Origin: Aldehydirespirator sp965203575
Lineage (GTDB): Bacteria > Actinomycetota > Acidimicrobiia > Acidimicrobiales > Aldehydirespiratoraceae
Assembly (NCBI GenBank): GCA_965203575.1
Contig: OZ241894.1
Coordinates: forward strand, 372,001-436,000
Direction of reading: 5' to 3'
DNA: 64,000 nt
The notes below the pieces were generated by a model. The model saw only the letters and a list, made by a program, of their open reading frames with translations, made no database searches and was not told the DNA's origin. Of this stretch, positions 46,391 to 53,629 are shown one piece after another (the first letter of the stretch is position 1; every line of letters begins with the position of its first letter). A program made the position numbers and the translations under genes.

Positions 46391-47316
46391 CAACCCCGTT
46401 CGGCCATCTTCGTGGTGAGGTCGGCAGTCTCGAGGCCGGCCATGGCTTCGCCGAGCCCTGAGCTGATCTTGGCCAGGATCTCCGGGTCGCGGTAGTGCGT
46501 GACCGCCTCCACGATGGCCGAGGCCATCTTGGGCGGATTGGAGCTCTTGAAGATTCCCGACCCGACGAAGGCCGCCTCGGCGCCGAGTTGCATCACCAGC
46601 GAGGCGTCCGCCGGAGTGGCGATGCCGCCGGCGCAGAACAGCGGCACCGGCAGCCATCCCCTGTTGGCGATCTCCTGCACCAGCGGCAGGGGCGCCCGCA
46701 ACTGCTTGGCCCACTCGAACAGTTCGGCCTCGTCTCCCGCGGCCGCAATGCGGCGCATGTCGCCCACGATCGAACGCAGGTGGTGGACGGCCTCCACAAT
46801 GTTGCCCGTTCCGGCCTCTCCCTTGGATCGGATCATGCAGGCGCCCTCGCTGATGCGGCGAAGCGCCTCGCCGAGGTTGGTGGCACCGCAGACGAACGGC
46901 ACCGTGAACGCCCATTTGTCGATGTGGTGGACCTCGTCGGCGGGCGTGAGGACCTCGGACTCGTCCACATAGTCCACGCCGAGGGCCTGAAGGATCTGAG
47001 CCTCGGCGAAGTGGCCGATCCGGGCCTTGGCCATGACCGGGATGCTCACCGCGGCCTGCACCTTCTGGATCATCTCGGGATCCGACATCCGCGACACTCC
47101 ACCGTGGGCGCGGATGTCGGAGGGCACACGCTCGAGCGCCATGACCGAGACGGCGCCCGCGTCCTCGGCTATCCGAGCGTGCTCCGGCGTGACAACGTCC
47201 ATGATCACTCCGCCCTTGAGCATTTCGGCCAGACCGCGCTTGACGAGTGTGGTCCCGGTTGCGGTGCCGCCGGTGGCGGCTGCGTCGGAACTGGGAGTGC
47301 CGGACATGGAGGCCAT
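46387..47316 (-). CDS. pdxS: Pyridoxal 5'-phosphate synthase synthase subunit
   Basis: TIM-barrel enzyme assembling PLP from ribose 5-phosphate, glyceraldehyde 3-phosphate and ammonia. LAEMLKGGVIMDVVTPEHA, PVMAKARIGHF (catalytic Lys) and IRSKGEAGTGNIVEAVHHLR (second Lys) are all present. ATG 47316 gives 309 residues and lies 1 bp after the DUF3048 stop. The first 20 residues are Ala/Gly/Thr-rich and extra to the fold. Confidence 0.96.
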   Translation of the reverse strand: MASMSGTPSSDAAATGGTATGTTLVKRGLAEMLKGGVIMDVVTPEHARIAEDAGAVSVMALERVPSDIRAHGGVSRMSDPEMIQKVQAAVSIPVMAKARIGHFAEAQILQALGVDYVDESEVLTPADEVHHIDKWAFTVPFVCGATNLGEALRRISEGACMIRSKGEAGTGNIVEAVHHLRSIVGDMRRIAAAGDEAELFEWAKQLRAPLPLVQEIANRGWLPVPLFCAGGIATPADASLVMQLGAEAAFVGSGIFKSSNPPKMASAIVEAVTHYRDPEILAKISSGLGEAMAGLETADLTTKMAERGW

Positions 47317-47317
47317 C

Positions 47318-48877
47318 CTAACTTCCCCGCTCCTGTTCGCTCCGCTCACGGGCCGCCCGGGTGTCGGCCAGCAGTTGGGCGCTCTCGGACGCCGTCAACA
47401 CCGTCACTTCAGCCACCGGCCAGCGTGTGCTGGTGTTGGCCAGCAGCAGCCAGGTGGATCCCGTCGACAAGGTGAGCGGATTCCCGGCCGCGTCGGTGAA
47501 GCGATAGCCGACACGGTCCTCGGTGCGCTCCCAGACGGCTTCGTGTACCGACCCGGCCGTGAGCACGAGCGCTTGGCCGGAACCGTAGGAGACGGCCTGC
47601 GGCGACCGGCGGTCGGCCGCCGATCGGCCGTAGGGCATCCACAACACCACCACGTTGGCCGGCGCGATCTCCGCCACGCCGAAGTCGGTCTCGGTTGTGT
47701 GCAGAGTGCCGTCCTGGATGCGCACCCAGCCGCCCAGGATGTGGTCCCAGACGTGGGAGGCCTCGCCGCCGTAGAGAGTCGTGTAGGCCACGGTGACGCC
47801 GGCTGCGTCGTCCAGGGGCGGCGAGTTCGACGAGCCGTACTCGAACAGCGCCGCCGGTGGGGCATCGGGGATGCCGCCTGGCAGCGAGTCCGGATCTCCC
47901 CCTCCCAGGTCCTCGTAGTGGAAGTACAGGTTGTGGGGCGAGGGTCGCGAGCGATCGCGCTCATATGGCGCAGACATCGCCCAGGCCCCGACGTCGACAA
48001 GGGTTCCGGCCCTCGCGGCGTCGCGCATCTCCCGCCGCACGGTGCTGTTGGCGCCGGATGAGGCCAGGTAGGGGGTGGCCAGGTCCTCGAGGATGTCGAA
48101 GTCGCTGGACCGGACCGATCGCACCGGCCCGACCCGGCTGGGGATCTCGGAATGGAGTACGGCGATGAACCGGGTGAAGCCCGCCTCGACCAGCACCTCA
48201 TAGACGATGTCGGCGGCCGCGAGGCCGGCCTGGGGACGATCCTTGGGATCGCCGTTGCCCACCTTCACGGCCAGGGCCCGTCGCTGGGAAAGGCGGAAGT
48301 CGGTGGTGATCGAGCCGGTGAGAGGGGCGATAGGGCTGGCTGCCGCGGGATCGAACTCGAGGTACGGCGCGGGTGATGCACCCTCGACAAGCCCGCCCTC
48401 AGATGCCGCTCCCTCAGTAGACACGCCCTCAGGTGCCGCACCCTCACCTGACCCATCCCCAAGCGCAACTTCCTCAGGAGCCGCACCCTCCGCAGATCCG
48501 CCGCCGGCAGAGCCACCCTCGACCGAGCCATCCCCGGCAGAGCCACCCTCGACCGAGCCGCCCCTGGCAGAGCCACCCTCGACCGACCCGTTCGCTGCGA
48601 TGACTGTCGTATCGCCGGTCGCCTCGCTGCCAGCCGCTCCGTCGCCCTCCACTGCAGCAGCGCCGTCGTCGCGAGACTGATCGCCCGCTCCGACCGTCGT
48701 GGAGGCGGCGCCGCCCGGAGTCGAGCCGTCACTGGCTTCGGTCACGGTCGGGGCTGCCGGTCGCGGGGATCCGCTGCACGCGGCCACCAGAGTCGCAACG
48801 GTCACGAGAGCAGCGAGCGCGAGCCATAGCCTGCACGAACCTCCGACCCCCGCGACGGTGCCGGGCCGCGCTGCCAT
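47318..48877 (-). CDS. DUF3048 (YerB-like) lipoprotein
   Basis: A 519-residue exported lipoprotein. The signal peptide ends in the lipobox LVAAC. Residues about 30-170 are low-complexity (repeats of SVEGGSA and GAAPEG). The DUF3048 domain then starts ASPIAPLTG and includes AVKVGN, DRPQAGLAAADIVYEVLVEAGFTRFIAVLHS and IGPVRS-like SRVGPVRSVRSSDF. Function is unknown. The extreme C-terminus (TRAARERSEQERGS) comes from repeat copy C. The ATG overlaps the upstream stop (TGATG). Confidence 0.88.
   Translation of the reverse strand: MAARPGTVAGVGGSCRLWLALAALVTVATLVAACSGSPRPAAPTVTEASDGSTPGGAASTTVGAGDQSRDDGAAAVEGDGAAGSEATGDTTVIAANGSVEGGSARGGSVEGGSAGDGSVEGGSAGGGSAEGAAPEEVALGDGSGEGAAPEGVSTEGAASEGGLVEGASPAPYLEFDPAAASPIAPLTGSITTDFRLSQRRALAVKVGNGDPKDRPQAGLAAADIVYEVLVEAGFTRFIAVLHSEIPSRVGPVRSVRSSDFDILEDLATPYLASSGANSTVRREMRDAARAGTLVDVGAWAMSAPYERDRSRPSPHNLYFHYEDLGGGDPDSLPGGIPDAPPAALFEYGSSNSPPLDDAAGVTVAYTTLYGGEASHVWDHILGGWVRIQDGTLHTTETDFGVAEIAPANVVVLWMPYGRSAADRRSPQAVSYGSGQALVLTAGSVHEAVWERTEDRVGYRFTDAAGNPLTLSTGSTWLLLANTSTRWPVAEVTVLTASESAQLLADTRAARERSEQERGS
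47325..47361 (-). repeat. Dispersed GC-rich repeat, copy C (partial)
   Basis: About 37 bp matching the left part of copy A with two base differences (TTCGCTCCGCTCACGGGCC). It forms the 3' end of the DUF3048 gene and encodes the tail RAARERSEQERG, the same tail seen in the DUF948-like protein. Confidence 0.8.
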
Positions 48878-49608
48878 CAAATCTCTCTCAGTACGTCGAT
48901 CCGTCGAAGTGTGGACGATCGTGCTCCAGCCTCGGAGGCGTCCCGTTGCGATGCGACCATCCACAGGTGAGCGCCGGCACGGGATGTGTTCAGGCTGGGT
49001 GCATCGGCAGCCTTTCTCAGGGCCGACGCCAGGGCCGGAGGAAAGCTCGTAAGGCGCGCCGCCTCGACATCGATGTCGGAGACGGCATCGAATCCGCCGA
49101 CCCGGCCGGCAAGCCCAGCGGTGATCGGCCCTGCGCCGGGGAGCCTGGAGACGCTGGCCAGCACGGTGGGGAAGGCGACGCCCCGCCGGATCGCGCAGAG
49201 TTGACGCGCCACCACGGCCTCGAGCTCCAGCCGGTCGAGGCTGGACAGTGCGCCGCGGGTCAGGACCAGATGGGCCGCCGGCCGTCTGAGCCCGACGGAG
49301 GCTGCGTTGATTGCCGGGCTCTCAACGACATGGACTGAGGGCTCGTGAAATCCGTGGGTGGTGCAGGAGCCTTCGAGGAGATTCTCCAGCCGTGGATGAT
49401 CGCCCTTGGTGAGCGGGCCGGCCCGCAGGGTCCGGAGGGCCGCCCGGGGCGCCCTCCAGTGCAGCAGCACCGCGATCAGCAGGCCGGCGGCCGCGGCCGG
49501 CGCTACCGCAACCAGTGGCGACATGCCCGCGACCGCGAGGGCAGCCCAAACGATGACGGATACGACGAGCGCAGGAGGCGCGACGAGGGCTGCGGGAGAG
49601 TACTTCAA
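48877..49608 (-). CDS. M48-like membrane protein with destroyed zinc motif
   Basis: A 243-residue protein with two N-terminal TM helices (about 8-30 and 32-50) followed by a domain laid out like HtpX/M48 peptidases: HPRLENLLEGSCTTHGFHEPSVHVVESPAINAASVGL, then LVLTRGALSSLDRLELEAVVARQL. The position of HExxH reads RQLCA (Arg135, Gln136, Ala139), so all ligands are lost. It is probably a pseudo-peptidase. It lies between pimA and the DUF3048 gene, which it overlaps at the stop. Confidence 0.65.
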   Translation of the reverse strand: MKYSPAALVAPPALVVSVIVWAALAVAGMSPLVAVAPAAAAGLLIAVLLHWRAPRAALRTLRAGPLTKGDHPRLENLLEGSCTTHGFHEPSVHVVESPAINAASVGLRRPAAHLVLTRGALSSLDRLELEAVVARQLCAIRRGVAFPTVLASVSRLPGAGPITAGLAGRVGGFDAVSDIDVEAARLTSFPPALASALRKAADAPSLNTSRAGAHLWMVASQRDASEAGARSSTLRRIDVLREI

Positions 49609-49662
49609 GGGCGTTCTACGGTGGATCGGGGAGGTTCAGGGTTGCCGCCGCCATGCCGAAAC

Positions 49663-50757
49663 CTACCGGGTGTTGGAGCGGCTGGTGGACACCGCAATCC
49701 GTTCGTAGCGCTCCAGGTACTGATCGGCCAGGCCCGACATCGAGAAGGCCTTGGCCCGCTCGTGCCCCGCGGCCACCAGCCTGGACGATTCGCCAGGGTT
49801 CGACAGCACCCGACCGAGAGCCGCGGCCAGCTTGGCGGGATCGCCCGGCGGAACCAGCAGAGCATCGTGGTCGGGCCGGGCGACGTTGCGGTAGCCGGGC
49901 AGATCGCTGGCCACGACGGCAGTGCCGGCAGCCATCGCTTCCAGCAGGACGATTCCGAAGGACTCGCCCCGCAATGACGGAGCACAGAACACGTCGGCGC
50001 CCTTGAGCCGGGCGATCTTCTCGCTGTCGGTGACAGTCCCGAGCCACTCGATACGGGGATCGGACGCCGAACGGGCTTGCAGTGCGGCCGTCTCCGAGCC
50101 GGAGCCTGCGACCTGGAGCCTCACATCTCCAGGGAGCATGCGCAGCGCCTCGAGCAGGACGCCGAGGCCCTTGCGGGGCTCGTGCCGTCCGATGAACAGG
50201 ATCGTCGGACCGGAGGCCTGTACCGGTTCGGCGATCCGGTAGGGGGCCAGCTCCACGCCGTTGTAGAGCAGGTCGTAGGTTCCGCCCAGGGCGTCGGCCG
50301 CCATGTCGCGTGCGTCGCGCGAGACCGCCGCCCGGTGGTCGAGACGGCCGGCCAGAAAGCGGGTCGCTCGCGGGAGGAGGTCGTAGGCCAGCGAGCCTCC
50401 CGCGGCGTGGAAGGTGCCGATGAGGGGGGCGGGCCTCACCAGCAGCGCGGTCATGGTCGGACCGGGCGCCAGGGGCTCGTGGAGGTGGATCACGTCGAAG
50501 GACTCGTCCCGCATGGCTCGGATCGCCCGCAGCTGGCATGAGGGGTCGGGGGCCACCGGAGCGATGGAGCCGTTGGCGATCGTCGGCAGGCTGTTGCCGA
50601 GCGGCGTGACGTTGGTGTCCGGCGGCGGGCCGTCACACGGTCCGAGCACCCGAGTCGGATGCCCGCTGCGGCTCAGCGCCCGGGCCAGCCCGAGCACCTG
50701 CATCTGGACACCGCCGGGCACGGTGAGGCTGTACGGGCAGATGATTCCGATCCGCAC
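49663..50757 (-). CDS. pimA: GDP-mannose-dependent phosphatidylinositol mannosyltransferase (GT4)
   Basis: Glycosyltransferase of 364 residues with the GT4 fold. The N-terminus GIICPYSLTVPGGVQMQVLGLARAL and the nucleotide-sugar site GESFGIVLLEAMAAGTAVVAS (E-x7-E) are present. FIGRHEPRKGLGVLLEAL lies at the domain boundary. Position after pgsA and patA matches mycobacterial pimA, which adds the first mannose to phosphatidylinositol. The start is GTG. Confidence 0.88.
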   Translation of the reverse strand: MRIGIICPYSLTVPGGVQMQVLGLARALSRSGHPTRVLGPCDGPPPDTNVTPLGNSLPTIANGSIAPVAPDPSCQLRAIRAMRDESFDVIHLHEPLAPGPTMTALLVRPAPLIGTFHAAGGSLAYDLLPRATRFLAGRLDHRAAVSRDARDMAADALGGTYDLLYNGVELAPYRIAEPVQASGPTILFIGRHEPRKGLGVLLEALRMLPGDVRLQVAGSGSETAALQARSASDPRIEWLGTVTDSEKIARLKGADVFCAPSLRGESFGIVLLEAMAAGTAVVASDLPGYRNVARPDHDALLVPPGDPAKLAAALGRVLSNPGESSRLVAAGHERAKAFSMSGLADQYLERYERIAVSTSRSNTR

Positions 50758-50769
50758 TGGTTATTGAGG

Positions 50770-51681
50770 CTAGAGGTCGCGCAGCGGTTGAGGCGTGGGC
50801 AGTCCGAGCGCCTCGTAGTCGCTGGGCCAGTTGGGTGACATCAGATGCCACTGCTCGGGCGCGACCCTGATGAGACCCTCCAGCGCGGCGGCATAGTCCT
50901 GGACGACTCGGAACGTGTCGCTGCGGATGCCTCCCAGTCGTCGAGTGTCGACCGGAGGCCCGGCGATGGCGTGACGGGTGCTGCCCCGCCAGTACACCGC
51001 GGCGGGGATCAGGGGCGCGCCGGTCCGCAGGGCCAGCACGGCAGGACCGGCCGGCAGCCTGGTCCGCTCGCCGAAGAACTCCACAGCCACGCCGGTGCCG
51101 GTGACATCTCGATCAGCGAGCAGACACACCACGTCCCCCCGTTTGATGGCCGCAACGAGACGCCCGCCCGCGTCCGGTCCTACCGGAATGATGTCCATGC
51201 CCAACCGCTGCCGGAATGAGGTGAACCATTCGAACACCTCAGGAGGCTCGAGCGGCTCCACCACCGCCGTCACCTTCATGCGCGGGACCAGCGCGAGCCA
51301 CCAGGCGGCCCATTCCCATGTGCCGAGGTGCGGCATCACCAGGATCGGACCGACACCGGAGCGAACCGAGCGCTCGATGGTGTCGACACCCTCGTAGCCG
51401 AAGCCGGCGTCGATGGTCGACGCGTCCAGCCCCGGAAGCTGGAAGCTCTCCAGGTAGTAGCGGGCGTACCAGTCGAACGCGGCCGTCACCCGCACAGACG
51501 CCTCGCGGCGCCCCATTGGTCGGCCCAGCGCCCTCTCGAGGTTGCGCCGCACCAGCAGGCGCCGGTCGCGGCTCGCGGCCGCGACCCCCACCCCGCCGGC
51601 CAGCGCGGCAGACCGGGCAACGGGCGCGGGCGCGTGGCGGGCGAAGAACTCGGCGGCCCTATACGCCGAGGCCGACGGCAT
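50770..51681 (-). CDS. patA: Phosphatidylinositol mannoside acyltransferase (LpxL/HtrB family)
   Basis: Membrane-associated acyltransferase of 303 residues. The catalytic motif is MPHLGTWEWAAWW (H-x4-E class). RLGMDIIPVG, VVCLLADRDVTGTGVAVEFFGER and GAPLIPAAVY follow the lipid A acyltransferase pattern. Gene order pgsA-patA-pimA supports acylation of PIM1 or PIM2. It lies 12 bp upstream of pimA. Confidence 0.87.
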   Translation of the reverse strand: MPSASAYRAAEFFARHAPAPVARSAALAGGVGVAAASRDRRLLVRRNLERALGRPMGRREASVRVTAAFDWYARYYLESFQLPGLDASTIDAGFGYEGVDTIERSVRSGVGPILVMPHLGTWEWAAWWLALVPRMKVTAVVEPLEPPEVFEWFTSFRQRLGMDIIPVGPDAGGRLVAAIKRGDVVCLLADRDVTGTGVAVEFFGERTRLPAGPAVLALRTGAPLIPAAVYWRGSTRHAIAGPPVDTRRLGGIRSDTFRVVQDYAAALEGLIRVAPEQWHLMSPNWPSDYEALGLPTPQPLRDL

Positions 51682-51715
51682 CCAGAGGCCGAGAGGTTAG
51701 ACGAGCGAGACGCCT

Positions 51716-51771
51716 CATACGGGCGAGGCCGTGGCCCGAGCGGCCCGTGAGCGCAGCGAACAAGAGCGGGC
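51716..51771 (+). repeat. Dispersed GC-rich repeat, copy D (opposite orientation)
   Basis: The reverse complement matches copy A through the core and the CGCCCGTATG end. It fills most of the 111-bp patA-pgsA gap. Short arms AGAGGCCG (51684-51691) and CGGCCTCT (51780-51787) flank it, but they may be chance. Confidence 0.82.
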
Positions 51772-51792
51772 TTCCCGCGCGGCCTCTCAGGC

Positions 51793-52500
51793 TCAGCCGG
51801 CGTCTGTCGGCGGGCGGTTGCGCATCCGCGCCCGCCGAGCGGTCTCAGTGACGCGGCCTTGAGCCCGCGTGGTGCGGGTGCGGCGGAAACGGCGGCGGGA
51901 GCGAGGACGGACCGGCCGGCCTTCGGACGCCTGCCTCCAGACCTTCACGAACCGCTGCACCGCAGTGACCGCGGTCAGCACGATCATCACCCACAGGGTC
52001 CATATGAGCAGTTCGCTGAAGAGCAGGCCGAAAGCGAGCACGACGAAGCGCTCGGCTCGCTCCATGATGCCGCCCTTGGCCTCGTATCCCAGGGACTCGG
52101 CCTTGGCCCGCTGGTACGACACCAGCATGGCCAGGCTCATCACGGCCACCGGCAGCATCATGATGTGCCCGGGCTGGGTGTCGGCGAGGTACCAGGCGAT
52201 GCCACCGAACAGCAGGGCGTCGGTGAGACGGTCCGAAACCGAGTCGAAGAAGGCGCCCCGCAACGAGGAGGTGCCTGAGGCCTTGGCCACCGCGCCGTCG
52301 AGGGCGTCGGGTATCCCGGCGAGTATCAGCAGCAGGAAGCCCACCCGCAGGTAGCCGGTGGCTATGGCGACGGCCGCGCCGGAGGCCATGACGATGCCGG
52401 TGATGGTGACCATGTCCGCGGTCACTCCGGTGCGGCGAAGCGAGACGCCGATCGGTGTGAGGCCCCGGTCCACTGCCTCGCGCCAGTTTCCGTCGAACAT
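51793..52500 (-). CDS. pgsA: CDP-alcohol phosphatidyltransferase (phosphatidylinositol-phosphate synthase type)
   Basis: Membrane enzyme of 235 residues with about six helices. The CDP-alcohol motif is DALDGAVAKASGTSSLRGAF followed by FDSVSDR. The usual Arg of the AR pair is Lys here; the Asp residues are intact. It makes the phosphatidylinositol (phosphate) precursor for PimA and PatA in the mycobacterial model. The Arg-rich C-terminal tail of about 50 residues is extra. Confidence 0.87.
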   Translation of the reverse strand: MFDGNWREAVDRGLTPIGVSLRRTGVTADMVTITGIVMASGAAVAIATGYLRVGFLLLILAGIPDALDGAVAKASGTSSLRGAFFDSVSDRLTDALLFGGIAWYLADTQPGHIMMLPVAVMSLAMLVSYQRAKAESLGYEAKGGIMERAERFVVLAFGLLFSELLIWTLWVMIVLTAVTAVQRFVKVWRQASEGRPVRPRSRRRFRRTRTTRAQGRVTETARRARMRNRPPTDAG

Positions 52501-52567
52501 TCACCGGCCTCCGGTTCGGCTGAGGATCAACGCTACCAGCTTGCCGCCGGGCGGCCGCGCCCGGCCG

Positions 52568-53164
52568 TCACGCGTCGAGGCCGGTCCAGTCCTCGGGGTT
52601 GTCCTCTACGAAGCACCCCATGATCTCACCGTCCACGCCGTCCACCAGGACGAGGCCGCGGCGGTCCGGGGGCGCCTGGTTCGAGTACAGCAGGATGCGC
52701 CACGTCGGACGGCTCCTCAGGCCCCGCCACGCCAGCTGCGCCGAAGCGTGACCCACGGGGAAGCCCACCTCCCTGGTGGCCGCCACCAGGGCGTCGTTCT
52801 CGTCGACGGCGAGATCCCAGCCGGCCTGCATGCAGTACAAGCCGAAAGCGATGAGGGCGATGCCGCCCACCCCGAAGCCGCCGTTGACGAGCACGGCGCC
52901 GCTGCCGGCCACCAGCGCGATCACGATGGAGGCCGCGCCGATCAGCAGGTAGAGCGCACCGGCGATGCGGCGCCTGCTGTTGTTGGGGAACAGGTACGGC
53001 CCCACGTATCCGGCCGCATCGAGATCGGCAGGGAGCTGGTCGCGAACCTCGGCGTCGTTCGCCGGGGCGCCGGTGGCCGCAACGTAATCATTCCCATCTG
53101 GGTCGGCGACTAACGCATCTTCATCGCCCCCTGCTGGGTCGCCGCTGATCGTGGCTTCGCTCAC
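52568..53164 (-). CDS. Two-TM membrane protein of unknown function
   Basis: A 198-residue protein. The acidic N-terminal 65 residues lack structure cues. Two TM helices (AGALYLLIGAASIVIALVAG and GFGVGGIALIAFGLYCMQAG) follow, then a soluble domain with WDLAVDENDALVAATREVGFPVGHASAQLAWRG and LLYSNQAPPDRRGLVLVDGV. This layout is common in actinobacterial hypothetical proteins. The GTG at 53164 is chosen because it removes an Arg-rich out-of-character extension. Confidence 0.72.
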   Translation of the reverse strand: MSEATISGDPAGGDEDALVADPDGNDYVAATGAPANDAEVRDQLPADLDAAGYVGPYLFPNNSRRRIAGALYLLIGAASIVIALVAGSGAVLVNGGFGVGGIALIAFGLYCMQAGWDLAVDENDALVAATREVGFPVGHASAQLAWRGLRSRPTWRILLYSNQAPPDRRGLVLVDGVDGEIMGCFVEDNPEDWTGLDA

Positions 53165-53629
53165 GACGGGCAGAATAGGGCCCCTGGCCGCAAAACCCGG
53201 CCGCTGAGATCCCCTGCCGCGTTTAACGAACGGAACTACATGCCCGAATAACCGGGGGCGACTCAGGCGGGGTCGTCTCCTGCACGAACCGCCACTCATC
53301 GGCCTGCTTCGGCGGGGTCTCCAACACCGCCCGAGCCGCACTCTCAGGCTTGCACGGGATCGGCTCCGGCATTCTCACGATGACTACGTCCCCGTTTCAT
53401 CACATTCACAGCCGCATCACCCACAGTGAAGCATGGCAGACAGTGAAGCATGGCAGAGCACGGGAGCGCCAACGGCAGCGAGGTAGGCGAGGCGGTCGGT
53501 GATGCCGATGGCATCGATGATGCTCCCGTGACGATGAGGCAGCCGACGATAGCAGCTATGACGACAGTGCGCCAGCGCGCGCTCGATGCTCCTGAAGCCG
53601 ACTCCTGCGGCCTCTGGCGGGTGACTACG
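53165..53629. other. Divergent intergenic region with 17-bp tandem duplication
   Basis: A 465-bp gap between two divergent genes. It holds a perfect tandem duplication of CAGTGAAGCATGGCAGA at 53424-53440 and 53441-53457. An open frame begins at 53450 and joins the M6 protease, but its first 60 codons have no signal-peptide logic and are not believed. I see no RNA gene. Promoters for both flanking genes must lie here. Confidence 0.5.

Noticed and set aside
53450..53629. N-terminal extension of the M6 protease from the ATG at 53450
   Set aside because: The 60 extra residues precede a clear signal peptide and begin inside a tandem duplication. A start at 53630 or 53621 places the signal peptide at the N-terminus.
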